From NCBI GenBank assembly GCA_037176905.1, contig JBBBWG010010223.1, positions 25,786-89,785 on the forward strand: 64,000 bases of DNA, given 5' to 3'. The notes below the pieces were generated by a model. The model was not told the DNA's origin. It saw nothing but the letters and a program-made list of their open reading frames with translations, and made no database searches. Both the position numbers and the translations under genes were made by a program. The stretch comes from Azolla pinnata (Eukaryota; Streptophyta; Polypodiopsida; Salviniales; Salviniaceae). Position 1 is the first letter of the stretch; each line of letters begins with the position of its first letter. This document shows positions 23,153-35,800 of the stretch, in pieces.

Positions 23153-23700
23153 GGAGCAAGAAGCAAGAAGCAAGAAGCAGAAGCAAGCAGCAAGCAGCAA
23201 GAAGCAGAAGCAAGCAGCAAGAAGCAGAATCAAGCAGCAAGAAGCAGAAGCAAGCAGCAGCAGAAGAGGAAGAAATCCGGTGAGAAGAAGAAGAGAAGAA
23301 GCAGAAGAAGACGAAGAAGAAGCAGCAGCAGCAGTAGCGGAAGCAGAAGCAGAAGAAGAAGCAGAAGAAGAAGAAGCAGAAGAAGAAGAAGAAGCAATAG
23401 CTGAAGAAGAAGAAGAAGAAGAAGAAGAAGTAGCGGAAGAAGAAGAAGAAGAAGTAGCGGAAGAAGAAGAAGAAGCAGCAGCGGAAGAAGAAGAAGAAGT
23501 AACGGAAGAAGAAGAAGAAGTAACGGAAGAAGAAGAAGAAGAAGCAACAGCTGAAGAAGAAGAAGAAGAAGAAGAAGAAGCAGCGGAGAAGAAGAAGAAG
23601 TAGCGGAAGTAATAGTAGCAGCAGCAGCAGCAGAAGAAGAAGAAGAAGAAGAAGAAGAAGAAGAAGAAGAAGAAGAAAGAAAGAAGAAGAAGCGCAAGAA
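23153..23700. repeat. Polypurine GAA/GCA tract, about 550 bp
   Basis: The plus strand is almost wholly purine: AAGCAGAAGAAG-type units with GAAGAAG runs, interrupted by single C or T bases. It ends about 80 bp before the PP2C start codon. It is probably promoter or 5' UTR of that gene. Open frames through it give only E/A or S/L/F homopolymer-like proteins on either strand. Confidence 0.85.
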
Positions 23701-23777
23701 GTTGCGGAACAAGAGGGAGAAGAAGAACGAAACCTTTTCTGAAACAGTTTTCTGCTGTTTCCGCTCTACGATCCGAC

Positions 23778-26010
23778 ATGACCGCTTCTGATCTTCATGC
23801 GGAAGAGCTTCTCCTTACACCTTCCCCGTCTACTACCTGCAACTACTTGCTCCTGGATCTCCTCCTAAATCTCCATTCAACACAGATCGCCATCGACATG
23901 CTCCATTCTATCTGCACGCCTCTAAAGCCTTCCTCTGCTGCAACTCCTCCCCCATTCTCATTACCTCCTCCTTCTTCTTCTGCTTCTGCTTCTTCTTCTT
24001 CTTCTTCTTCTTCTTCCTCCTCCTCGGAGTCGTGCACCTTCAAGCCCGATTCTAGCAGGGGTGCGCATGGAGCTTCCACTAAATCCTCTCTCCAGAGACG
24101 CATCAAGAAGCCCTCAAAGCTTTCCGTTCCCCATGAATCTCGGCTTGCTTCCTTCGCGAAAGCAGATGATTTCGGGCCCACGGAGGCGCAGGTCGACGAT
24201 TCGAGTCCCTACCGAAACGTGGATGCGCGTGGACCTTCGTCTATCCTCTTCGGCGTCGCTGCAAAGAAAGGGAGGAAAGGTGCAATGGAGGATGCGTATA
24301 CCGTGCTGTTGAATCTGGACGAAGGCAAGGACGGCATTCTAGGCATGAATACGCAGGCATTCTTCGCGGTGTTCGACGGACATGGGGGTAGAGAAGCATC
24401 AAGGTTCGCAGCAGAAAGGCTTGGTGGCAACGTGGGGACGGCAATGGAGAGGGAATCGACGATTGAAGAAGCCATGGCAGCAGGCTACGAACACACAGAT
24501 TCAGAATTCCTGGCGATGGTAAGCAAAACCTGCTCATTCTTTCCGAAAATACCCCAGTACTTTCCTTAATTCCACATGAGATGCTCCTGCCTTGACACAG
24601 AAAGCACACATATCAACGTGTATGCAGTATCTATTGGTGAATGTGTACATGTATGTATATGTATATATGTGTATGCGAATGCGCGAATGTGTTGGGGCAT
24701 ATGGGGAGTGGCATATGCTCACCTACAGATTGGGTATTGACATGAAGATTGATATAGCCGTCTGTTTATGCACATTCGGGTACGGATATGATCAGGTTTA
24801 TGTACATACGGGCGGAGCGTATATGCGATTTGCTCATGGGAAATGTGTGTGTATTCTTGTGCACATATATGGGGTCAGATGAATAGGCACATCTTACTTG
24901 TGGTGCTAAATCCTGAGTGATCTATCTATCATTGGACATTGATTTTTGTGTGCTTTCTCTGATACTCACATTAGGATTTGAAGAGCGGAGCCTGCGCAGT
25001 CTCCGCCCTGTTGACAAACCAGCAGCTGGTCATAGGGAATGCAGGCGATTGTAAGGCTGTTTTGTGCAGGGATGGTAAAGCTGAGCCCCTCACCACTCTG
25101 CATCGTGCTAGCAATGAAGAGGAACGCCGGCGCATAGAAGAGTTGGTAAGTGATCCAAGGATGAGCCATTCCTATCTATCTATCTAATTGTCAAGCTCAT
25201 TTTTATGATCTGGTTAGCGATCCGAAAGTACACTGTATTGGACACATTCTTATGATCTGGTTAGCGATCTGAAAACACACTGTATTGGGCACATTCTTAT
25301 GATCTGGTCCTAAAACACACGCTGTATCAAGCTCATTATAATGATATGCTGTGCTTTGGAATCGTATCAAGTCTGTTGTCAATAAGATTGTAATCGGTGG
25401 AAAGATGTAGTAACCAGTGCCCTATTCTTTATGCCAGGGTGGGTTTGTGGATTGTTTCAATGGAGTGTGGAGGCTTGATGGCACGCTTGCTGTGACGAGG
25501 GCTTTCGGCGATAAGAGGTTGAAGGCATGGGTTTCGATAAGGCCGGAAGTTACGAAGCTCGAGATCGCTAGTAACTGCGAGTTCTTAATCTTAGCATCAG
25601 ATGGACTGTGGGACATGGTAGGTATATATATGTTGCAGACAGCTTGACTACGAAATCGGAGTGCTTATTTTTTTCTGCATTCCTTTTGTTTTGCTCTTGT
25701 GTGCTTTCTCTTGAGAAGTAGTGTGTACCAAAGCTGAGAAAAATGGAGCTCTTTTGTGTATCAGGTAAAGGATCAAGAAGCTGTTGACTATGTTAAGGAA
25801 GCTTTGTTGGGATCTAGTGCCTTATACGAGCCGATTCGAGCAGCAAATGGTCAGAAGCAACATCGTCGTGTTCATGCGCAAGATGGAGACGATTCGCTAG
25901 TGGAGGCATGCAAGGGGCTCATCCGAATCGCATGTAGCAGAGGAGGCCTCGACGATATCACGGTGATGATAGTGATCTTACAACAAAATCTTGTTGTTCT
26001 TCACACATGA
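23778..26010 (+). CDS. PP2C-type protein phosphatase (PPM family)
   Basis: Four exons, 23778-24518, 24975-25145, 25438-25617 and 25765-26010, all phase 0 with GT-AG borders, give about 445 residues. Metal-binding motifs are complete: [10 protein letters not shown] (E171, D172), FAVFDGHGG (D200), LASDGLWDM (D359) and [11 protein letters not shown] at the C-terminus. Other family blocks are [24 protein letters not shown] and [17 protein letters not shown]2C enzymes are Mn/Mg-dependent Ser/Thr phosphatases; in plants they act in stress, hormone and MAP-kinase signalling. The first 155 residues are a Ser/Pro-rich extension with a polyserine run (70-83) and no clear target peptide. Later in-frame ATGs could shorten it. 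The clade within the large plant family is not determined. A long polypurine tract precedes the gene. Confidence 0.95.
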
Positions 26011-27290
26011 AGCTGCTGAATGAACATGGCAAGTTATGTTTTTAGCCACCTCAGTGACAAGAAGAGAGTCTTGTTTTACATATTGGCATCAACAAGAGAT
26101 TAAAATCTGGTGGGCTTTTTGCATGTGGGCTCTTGCTTTGTTTTAAGAAGCTGCTGCCAGAGACTAACATTAAATTAAGCAAAAGGTCAGACCAACAACA
26201 CGATGAACGTTGTTGACTCGGCTGAAAATCAGAAGTCGGAAATCATGTAAAGCATTGGATTCGAATAAGCGACAACTTGCTTGTAACTTGCCATTTTGCC
26301 CCAACTTGCCCCTTGATAATGTATGGTTCTATTATTTGTCGAGTCACTGTTAAGACGGATCGAGTCAGCCAAATCCTTGAACAACAGGGTGACCTGATCA
26401 ACTATGGGAACTTGCCAAAAACTCCATACAGCAGATTGGTTTGATCTACAGAAGTTGGATGATCTTGGGAAGCTAGGATGGATGCGCACATAAGATTAAC
26501 TAAAACATAAATCGAGTAAGAATGAAATTTCCACAGTTTAAGCCAGGTTTAGGGTTGTTTTGGGTAAAAGTTCGTAATCTTTGCATAATTGCATAAGATC
26601 ATACGCGAATGGACAAATGAATAATGAATGTTTAGAAAAAAACATTTATACACTTCAACTTAGCCTACTTGTAAGGTTTTGTGACAATCTATCACCTTGT
26701 CAACAAAACATCTCACAATTGCCCTTGTTTCAATTATTATTAGTATTATTGGTCTTGAAAGTGAGTCTTTTGGTCTTTTTTTTATTTTCTCTAATGAAGA
26801 CATTGTTTCATTATATACCATGGACATTATAAACAAGAAGTCAAAATGACTTTGTTTTTGACAAAAAAAGAGATAAAAGGCTTCCCTCTGGGCTCTTTAC
26901 ATATCGTAGCCTCTCTAAGACTATGTACTCATTGACATCTGATTAATTGAGGAGCACTGCCTTCTATTGTTGCTATCCTAGCCATTTGACGGGAATAACC
27001 ATCTCGCTGAAGTAAAATTTCAATCTATAGCGGTAGCACTGCTTGTGATTAACTATGCATGCAACTTACTGATCTTTCCATATTGATAAACGCAACATCT
27101 TTTCCGAGGGCCTTCAATTGACCCTGTAATTAATGTATGGATGAGTTCGACCCATACGTTCCGCACTGTCACTTCCGGTGGCTCCTCTTCATTTTTGAAA
27201 GATCGCGTTACAATGAGCTTTCCAAAACGAACTATACGGTCAAGCTTCCTCACGAGCTCTGCTTACTTGTGGTCTCCACCCAAAATTGGC
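26011..27290. other. Intergenic stretch, no gene seen
   Basis: It contains the PP2C 3' UTR at the left. The remainder shows short open frames without domains. Confidence 0.5.
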
Positions 27291-27530
27291 TTGACCAATT
27301 CCAAAACAAAGGGCTGCATGATGGTTAAGAGGAGGAGGCCCACATAAGTTGAGCCCCAAGAGGCTATCTGATTTCTGACACAAGCGGGCCACAATTCTCA
27401 GCATTCCATTGCCAGACCAAGCTTGGCTCTTAAACAGTTCCACGAGCAATGTGATTGATTGTAATTCAATCTGAGCCGATTTGAGTCCCACATCGCTTGC
27501 ATTCCATGTTTAGACCGAATTCGGCGGCAT
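27290..27530. mobile_element. Possible LTR/TRIM fragment
   Basis: The stretch has GAGTCCCACATCGCTT (27482-27497), a phrase frequent in LTRs of short plant retroelements (TRIM type), and an AATTGGCTTGACCAATTCC segment near 27285 that fits the same class. No second LTR or internal domain is visible. This is a motif-level resemblance only. Confidence 0.3.
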
Positions 27531-27609
27531 CCTCGCCAGCAGATCTGACTTTCCATGCTTCCATTCTTAGTGTCTCTCCATGCTCGAATCACTGTTCGAT
27601 TCTCGAATG

Positions 27610-27775
27610 CGAATGTTACGGACTATGGTTCCGGGTTCAGGGTTCAGGGTCTTTATCAGCGGCTTAGGGTTTCGGGTTCAGGGGTCTGGACATTGGGATT
27701 GGGGGTTTTTAAGGGCTTCTTAGGTTTAGGGTTTTAGGGCACTAGGAGCTTGTTAGTAGTGTTTTTAGGGTTTAG
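27610..27775. repeat. Degenerate telomere-like repeat cluster
   Basis: Scattered GGGTTCAGGG, TTAGGGTTT and TTTAGGGTTTTAGGG units upstream of the 28.0-31.2 kb gene, looser than the arrays at 5.8 and 6.3 kb. Confidence 0.7.
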
Positions 27776-27903
27776 CCGATTCCAATCTCCCCTTCTCCCA
27801 ACGGCCTCAATTCAAAAGCGCAACGGTCGGAATTCAAAAAACAATAGGAAAAAAAAACGATGGGTTTTGGAGCCCAAAAAAGAGACCAACGGCACATGGG
27901 GGA

Positions 27904-27958
27904 TACGGATACGGATACGGATACGTAGATTCCGGAACGGATACGGATACGGATACGC
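27904..27958. repeat. (ACGGAT)n hexanucleotide microsatellite
   Basis: Two runs of ACGGAT, broken by a TAGATTCCGGA spacer. They lie about 90-140 bp upstream of the start codon of the next gene, within its likely promoter or 5' UTR. Confidence 0.9.
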
Positions 27959-28045
27959 GTAGATATAGGGATAGATACGGCTTCTTCTTCTTCAGGAAGA
28001 CGACGACGACGACGAAGAAGAAGAAGAAGAAGACGAAGAAGAAGA

Positions 28046-29099
28046 ATGAGCCATCGCCATAGCCACCATCGTCGAGCTCCTCTGCCGCAGAGCTCGACGG
28101 CGATGGCGCCTTCTGCAGCCGAGCTCGACGCCACCCCGCCTCGCAGCGCTAGCCCCACCATGCCCGGGCGCCGCCGCTGCAGGATCCCCGCCACTGCTGC
28201 TTTCTCCAAGCTCGCCATGGCTTCTTCGTCTTCTGCTTCTTCTGCTTCTTCCTCCTCCTTCTGCTCCTTCTCCCTTCCTCCCCTCGATCCCCACACCATG
28301 GCCGATGCTCTCCCCTCTCTTCCTCCTCCTTCGGCTTCTTCTTCTTCCCATGTGCTCTCCCCCATCTGCCTCAACTCTGCCTCTGCTTCCGCCGGCGGCT
28401 ATGGCAGAGATCTGAAGTCCAAACCTGCTGCGCCGCCGCCGCCTTCCACCCCGCCTCCCAACGCCTCCAAGCTCGCAAATCGAGCGAGAGAATCCACGCA
28501 TCTCGGGCCGCCAAGCGCAGGTAAGCAGGAACTCTCTCTCTCTCTCTCTCTCTCTCTCCGCGTCTGTGTCTGGAATCGTTCACATCCCCATGGAAGGTCG
28601 CCATGGAAGCTGTACGCACGCTATATAACCTTCCTCCGGCGCCGATCGTTTCAGGTGCGCGCTTCAGCCCGGCTATGGACTCCTCGTCGCCCCTCGTCTC
28701 CATGTCGGTGGACGACGACGACGACGACGACGACGGAGAAGCCATCGCCGCGAAGGAAGAAGAGAATCTCGTGGTGTGGACGAACGCCATGTTCCAGGCC
28801 AGCAGCGCCTGCGAGGAGGAGGCGATGAGCAGCATGTCGTCGTGCGTGGCGATGGCGGAGAAGGATCGGCGGCCATGTCTGCCGCCGCCGCCATCATCAT
28901 CATCGTCGTCGTCGACGTCGTCGTCGTCGTCCACAGCGAAGCCGTGTCAGATCGCGAGGCCCCAAGCAGCAGCTGCTACCGCCATGGAAGCTTGGGCGAG
29001 AGCTTCGCGGAGGAGCTCGATGGAAGAAGAAGCAGGCTATGTCCAGGGGCTGGAGGAGGAAGAGGAGGAGAAGGCCGCCGCCATGGCGGATGAGGAGGT

Positions 29100-29135
<36 letters not shown>

Positions 29136-31155
29136 AGAAGATGACACGGAGCTGGAGGCGATCGAGACGCAGATAAAGCAGCTGAGGGATCGGCTGAGGA
29201 AGCTGCAAGCGCAGAAGGAGCAGGTGGTTATGGCGGCGAGGAGGAGGAGGAGGAGGAACGTGGCGATGGTGGGGAGGACGACGGCGGCGATGGCGATGAA
29301 GCAGAGGTCGAAGCAGATGGCAGCAGGAAACGGGGAGATGATGATGATGATGATGATGGCGAAGAAGGGGCAGAGCCTGGGGAGATCCATGGAACAACCC
29401 AGGGCTTCGCAGGCGAGCTCCACGGCGATGGCGATGGCGAAGGCGAGGTCCTCCACGGCAGGAGAATCGAGGGCGAGGCTGAGCCAGGGGGCGCCGGCGT
29501 TCAAAGGGCTGAGGGCGAGCCAGCCGATGAAGAAGAAGCACTACTGCGTGAATCCCCGCAGCAGCAGAGATTCGTCTGTCAGAAGAATCGTTGCTTCTTC
29601 TGCTTCTGCTTCTGCTGTGGCTATGGCGGCTTCTGCTTCTGCTTCTGCCTCTGCTTCTGCTGCTGCTGCGGCTATGGCGGCTTCTTCTTCTTCTTCTTCT
29701 TCTGCAGCAGCTGCTGCTGCTGAAATGGCTATGGCTATGGCGATGGCTGCGAAGGGGAGGCGAGGCGAGCTCAACCCCACTGCGAGGATCAACAACAGGG
29801 GCAGCCAAAGAGCTGGAGCAGGAGGCTCTGCTGCTGCTTCTTCTGCTTCTTCTGCTTCTGCACGGAGCTTCAGCAGCAGCACGATCAGAGGAAGAAGCGC
29901 AGTAGCCATGAGCTGCTGCCAGATGACGACGATGAGAGCTGATGATGATGACGACGACGATGATGCTTCCGCCATGGCCGCTGTGCCTCCAGCAGCGGCG
30001 GCGGCTATGGCTATGGCGGCAGAGTCTGCTCCCCGAGGCAGCAGCAGCGGCGGCGGCTATGGCGGCAGCAGCACTGGCGCTGGCTATGGCTATGGCGTTG
30101 GCAGCAGCAGCAGGAGGAGGAGGAGGAGCTCGATCGTGGCCAAGAGCTTGCTGAGCTTCATCAATCGCCATAGCTGCGAGGCTTCTGCTGCTGCAGGAGC
30201 TCCTGACGGGCATGGAGCTCCTCCTGCTCCTGCTCCTGCTCCTGAGCAGGAAACCCTAAACCCTAAACCTCCTCCGCCACTGCATCATCAGCCTCATCTT
30301 CATCTTCCTCTTCATCTTCCTCTTCATCCTCCTCCCGAATCGACAGGTGTGCAGAAGAAACTGCCCAAGTCCACCGCCGCCCTGCACGAGCGCCTCGAGT
30401 CGCTCCTCAGAGAGAGCCAGCACTTCTTCCACCGCCATAGCCGCACCGCCCCTTCCACTCCGCAGGCCACAGCCGAGAAGAAGCAGCAGAAGACGCAGAA
30501 GCAGCAGAAGGAAGGCCATGGCTATGGCGTATTAGAAGGCATGATGCGGATGAGCAGCAGCAGCAGCAGCAGCAGCATGGAGGAGGAGGAGGATGACGAT
30601 GATTCTTCTCCTTCTCTGTTCGATCAAGATGATCTGATGAGGCGCCTCCAAGCCATAGCCGCATCCCACCATGAAACCTCTGCAATGCCCCCTCCTCCTC
30701 CTCCTGCCATTGCTGCTGCTGCAGTGCCCATGAATGCAACCACCAGCAGCAGCAGCAGCAGCAGAAGCTTCGCCACGGATCATCACTGCCACCATAGCCA
30801 TAGCCATGGCTTCTTCCTCAACAGATCTGTCGAAGATGAAGAAGAAGACACGGGCACGATCCGAGCCCTTCAGATCGCTAGCCCGGGCCCCCGCACCCGC
30901 ATGCGCTGGCACCAGACCAAACCCCTGCATGCATCGGATCGATCGGCGATGATGATGGGATCGGATCGACACCAGACCAACCCCCTGCATTCATCGGATC
31001 GATCGACGACGATGATGGGATCGGATCGACACCAGACCAAACCCCTGCATTCATTGGATCGATCGACGACGATGATGGGATCGGATCGACACCAGACCAA
31101 ACCCCTGCATGCATTGGATCGATCGACGATGATGATGGGATCGGATCGACGATGA
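28046..31155 (+). CDS. Low-complexity protein of unknown function with short coiled coil
   Basis: Two exons, 28046-28520 and 28655-31155, join in frame (GT donor at 28521, AG acceptor at 28653-28654) to give about 991 residues. The intron holds a (CT)n run. Most of the chain is Ser/Ala/Met-rich, with acidic patches, polyalanine and polyserine. The only ordered-looking segment is around 29150-29225: ELEAIETQIKQLRDRLRKLQ, a heptad-like coiled coil followed by an RRRRRR patch. Other blocks are SSIVAKSLLSFINRHS, HERLESLLRESQHFFHRHS and a C-terminal 20-residue tandem repeat. I do not recognise the family. The opposite strand also has long frames, but this strand has the consistent intron and a start codon, so I favour it. 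Function is unknown; a nuclear or cytoskeletal role would be guesswork. Confidence 0.6.
30904..31150 (+). repeat. 60-bp tandem repeat coding for a 20-residue unit
   Basis: About four copies of a 60-bp unit (GGATCGACACCAGACCAAAC ... GATGATGGGATC) encode DRHQTKPLHSSDRSTTMMGS and close variants at the C-terminus of the unknown protein. Copies differ by few bases, so the array is young. A partial out-of-frame copy follows the stop codon at about 31156-31230. Confidence 0.9.
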
Positions 31156-32896
31156 TATGATGGGATCGTATCGACACCTGACCCAAACCCCTTCATACAT
31201 TGGATCGATCGACGACGATGGGATCAGATCGGATCGATGGAAGGATGCTCATGATCGTTCTCTTTTGCTTTGTGGCAAATCAGCAGGAGGAGGAGCTCTC
31301 TCCGGCCCGCATCAGCATCAGCAGCAGAGATTACTGCACCTTTTCTTCCTTTGATTTGTTGCTTTCTTTCTGTTTCTTCCATAGCTACCGGAAAGTGGAG
31401 AGGCAAAGCCATAGCTATCTTAGCAAGCACACGCTGCCCAAATTCCCGTTGATTTCTTCTTTTGTCTGTGTAGTACGATCTCACAATCCTTTTGATTTGT
31501 TAGGCACCCCGCGCCTATCCATCCATCTATTATTCCCTTTTGATTCCATGATCTCAAAGAATCACAATAATCACTGGTTTTTTTTTTTCTTTAGCAACAT
31601 CAAGATCTCAAAGGTTAATCAACAGTTGATGTTCAAGATTAATCAACGGTTGATGTCTCAACAAATACCAATCAGGATCGGAGTAAATTTGATGCCACAA
31701 ATGCTCATCAGTAATGTGTACATGCAACCGATTGGAATTGATGCAGCAAATACTCATCAGGAGATACAACTAGTAAATCTTGCAAATCCTGTATGTAAAA
31801 AAACAGAATCTGATTGGAGTTAAAGCTACGGAGCTTTTTTGCCCACAGCTTGGTTATGGGTCAGCTAACTTCTTCCAACGCTTGATCATGGCTTGCGACA
31901 GAAAACCCGAATTATTTCGCCATAAGCTTCAACGCTAAAGCTTCCATGCGGTTTTATCCCCCGATTCCCATCATCAGCACATAGTAGTACCCAATTTCAC
32001 TTGCTTCAGACTTGCATCAACAACTCTGTTCATTCAGACAGCCCGGCCGGCTCTCCTTCAAAGTTTGACTTAGTGAATTAAGGATATTATCGATTGATCA
32101 CATGCAGTTGTTTCACCACAATCGTTTCCATATACAGCAATTCTTCTCCAGACCTTTCTTCTCAAACTGCTATATTATGTTGCTGTAAACCTTTAAATGA
32201 TACTACATTCTTTCTAGTAGAAGATATGGCCCCGCACAATAGGCAAGCCAATTACATGATGTTACCTCCACTTAATTCAAGCTTCTTTTAAGCATGAGAA
32301 GTTCATAGGGGAAATGGTCCTTCAGGAAAACAAATGTCATTTCATTAAAATAATAATAGCTGTATACATTTATACAATACTGTTGATACCTTATATGGGT
32401 GGCACCTTCATCAACCCTGATAAGGTGATATAACACAATCCCACGAACCGATTATACAACCGATGAATTTAAACTCTCATCCAGAGTGTTCACCAAATCA
32501 TTTTAGCCATTATAATGGCAAGGCAATGCAGGTTCCAGATTTGAATGGTAGATACAGTTATTGCTAGTTGCATGATGCTACAAAAACGGCTATTTAACAA
32601 ATGATGTATGATTCTAAAAGGAAAATGCAGTTCACCACTGCATTTGCTTCGAGATTCAAGCTTTGGTTTTTCACAGCGGTTCCAGTTCACCTATATACAG
32701 TTTCAATTATTACTTTATATAACTCAATTCAGCTTTTTAGTCAATCCATGTCTAGTTGAAAATATTTTCTGATCTGTCGTTCATTTTCTGATCATTTCAT
32801 AACCCTTGATATTCCCTTTTGAACTCTTCAAATATTTCATCAATCAATCAGCTTAACTCTTGCCATTCTTGTACTCTACTTGATTCAGGCATCTGC
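31156..32896. other. Intergenic stretch, convergent gene ends
   Basis: It holds the 3' UTRs of the unknown gene (+) and the helicase gene (-). A 207-codon open frame at 31200-31823 has no domain, covers the partial 60-bp repeat copy and is judged non-coding. Confidence 0.5.
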
Positions 32897-35800
32897 TCAA
32901 GATGCTGTGTGCTCCTCATCTGCCAGAAGCTTTGCTAGAGATGATATCACTGACCCAAATGAACCGATAGCAGAATCCTGAAAGAAGAAAGACTGCATAT
33001 TAGGTGCCACATTAGAGAACATGCTCCAGTAAACAATTGAACTTCTTACAAGACATGTTAGATGTGTTCCCACTTTCTGTAACCTGGCCTTCCAGAAAAA
33101 GAATGTACCTTTGGATTGTTCATCAATTCAGTCAGCACAGAGTCAAGGGTGATACGAAGCTCTTTGAATAACACAGCTATCTGAGCCGGCGCATTCATCT
33201 TCAACCATTCGTCAACTGAAACTTGTCCAGTCTGTTTTAAAAATGAAACATAATGCTTGTTACAGGAAATAACTCAGCTTTAAGCTTTCATCTGGTTGAA
33301 AACTATGCAGAAAATAAAACACTATAGAAAGCTCCACCTGATGTTGGACAGATATTTCCCCACCAAATAATAGAAGCATATATGGCGAAACAAGTGTTGT
33401 ATCACGAACATAAACTTTACTCGTCTTCACCTGCAGGATGGGAAGAATGGCATCTTTAGATAAAAACATGCTCATAGGAAGCCTTCCTTCTAACCTTGCA
33501 CATGTTCAAGACTATACAACAAGGGCTTCATGCAGTGAAACTATTTTCATGCACATGGTGTATAAGATCTAGCTGTGAAATAAGGTATCACTGGCAACTG
33601 GCGAAGTATCAATCAGTAAATGGCATCACATGCTTTCTGACAGATAACCAGACACAATAAGGCCATCTATGAGCAGATGACACCTACAGCATCCAATCAC
33701 ATGGTTATGCATCAAATCACAGGCAGACGTGACTGAATATTTATGCAACTTATGCATTCGTGTCTGGTTCTCATGCAGGAATTATATGGGATGAATCATT
33801 TTTTTACTTGAGAATAGATCAGATGCAGCACGAATGAAAATGCTTATCAGCATATTAATACAACCTTCTCATGGAACACCAAAAATGGATGCTGAAACTC
33901 GAATACATTGTGGTTTACTGAAGATGGATGAATAAAAACTTCCTGACGCCCATCTCCCCAATGCACTTTTCCTGCAGATGACAACCCAGCTCTGCGACCA
34001 TAAGCATTTGCATGCCCGAGCCTAATGCTCTCTTCATCCATTTTTGCCACGTTTGGATAAAGCCCAGCGCACAGAGTTGCCTACACAGAAACACAGACAT
34101 CAGACTAAAAAAGGACGAGAACAATCTCTAGAAACTGACTGATTTTGGCAAAATTTCTCCACCTTGACAACGGCAGGTATGTGTGCATGGTTATTGAAAA
34201 GTTGCTTTGAATCATCAATCCATTGATCAAGATCGTATCTATTTCTGGCATTTCCCTAACATAACAGACTTCAAAATAAGATATACTTTATTCACAAAAA
34301 CTACAAGAACATGGCCTAAGTATGCATACCTCTGGTACGGATATGAACCCAATGTCAGCTAGAAGAGTAGCAAATTGATTCCTCATGTCCCTATTTGAAT
34401 GTAAAGGTCAAAATGTTCAATATTCAATAATATAATAGCGCTACAAATGAGTAACACAAGCTTCCGGCCCTCAGTACACATACTTGAGCATATTCAGTGT
34501 AGAAATACTGAGGCAATTCGCTTTGCAGTACTCATAGCCTGATTTCATTCCCCGCTAGCAAAGACAGCACATTAGAAATGAGGAATGTTGTTTGATTATA
34601 GACAATATTTAATAATTCAGTACTGTGCAATACATTCTTAACAACTGTCCTCCAGTTATTGTATACTGCAGCCATCACAAGCTGGTCAGACTGTTGGCCT
34701 CGACATATGCTGGATCCTATTCCAGCCATCTCCTTAGCCCCACTAATAAGTGCATGTTTAACTCTTGCTACAGCTCCAGACTGCAAATATAGCCATGATA
34801 GATGCATTCAACTTTCACCACTAAGTCAGTGATGTAATTTTACATGTCCACAACGAAGTTTGGTTGCCATACCTGCTCACGAGATGCTGAGAAGGGTGAC
34901 TTGTAACTGAGACAAGCTGCGATTGTAAGAATGGGGCTCAAACATCCCAGAATGGTCGCATATAACATCATCTATTAGGTAAAGTAAATGTTAAAAATAA
35001 GAAAAACTACTGAAATTTCGGTGAATGTAAGCTGAAATGTTAAGTGACTAGAAACAGACCTTCCCGATATGTACATCAACAGGCAGCTTTGCAAGATGAA
35101 ATCCCAGGGAAGTTAATTCTTCTTGTGTATCTAGAGCACCAACCTAGCTTTACACAAAATAAATTGTAAATATTGCTACATTCATGAGATATCACATATT
35201 GGTTCCAACTACTACAGCTTCCAATCAAATGAAATATGTGTTCATTGATGACAAGCATTGCTTGCCTCATGAAGAGTAGAAATTGCTGACTGAATTGCTT
35301 CCAATTTTGGGCAGTCAATCGCCTGAAATGTGTAAGTTTTCCAATCATAAGTTTAAAATCAAATTACACGTCTAAGTACCGCCCCATTATTGTCAACACT
35401 AAAGTTTACCTTCTCTAGGAAACTTCTGATCTCCCCCAATGATAAAAACTTGATTTGCAGACAAAGTTCAACAAGTGGAACTCGCAAAATTTCTGGTAAC
35501 TGTATATACACGAGAATTATGTTTTGAAAAAAAGTTACGATCCCAGAAATTTTTGCGATTTAAGAATAATTTATTACTTGAAATGGCCTCAGTATGTTCT
35601 CAAAACGGAACTTTGTGTAAAGACAGAAACAGTATCCACATTTCACACGTCCAGCGCGTCCACGCCGTTGCTTAGCATTTGCTTGAGAAATCCAGGTCTC
35701 AACCATCCGAGACATGCCCTATAAAATGAGAGTAACCCCATGCTAATTCATCATTCAGATTTTCTGAGCATCAGATGCCAGGTATATAAATGCTACGAAA

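Noticed and set aside
22587-23779. Long open frames on both strands through the GAT and GAA/GCA arrays (up to about 280 codons)
   Set aside because: They encode only runs of E/A, S/L/F, H/R or M/V. They arise from trinucleotide repeats that keep all frames open, and lack domains and splice logic.
27240-27592. Minus-strand frames at 27.2-27.6 kb as a gene
   Set aside because: The sequence looks like a decayed short retroelement LTR. No conserved protein is recognised.
28900-30213. 437-codon minus-strand frame opposite the unknown gene
   Set aside because: It is composed of R/S/H/P runs mirroring the plus-strand repeats. The plus strand has an in-frame intron and a coiled coil, so this is treated as a shadow.
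31200-31823. 207-codon plus-strand frame after the unknown gene
   Set aside because: It begins in a partial copy of the 60-bp repeat in another frame and shows no domain. Probably 3' flank.
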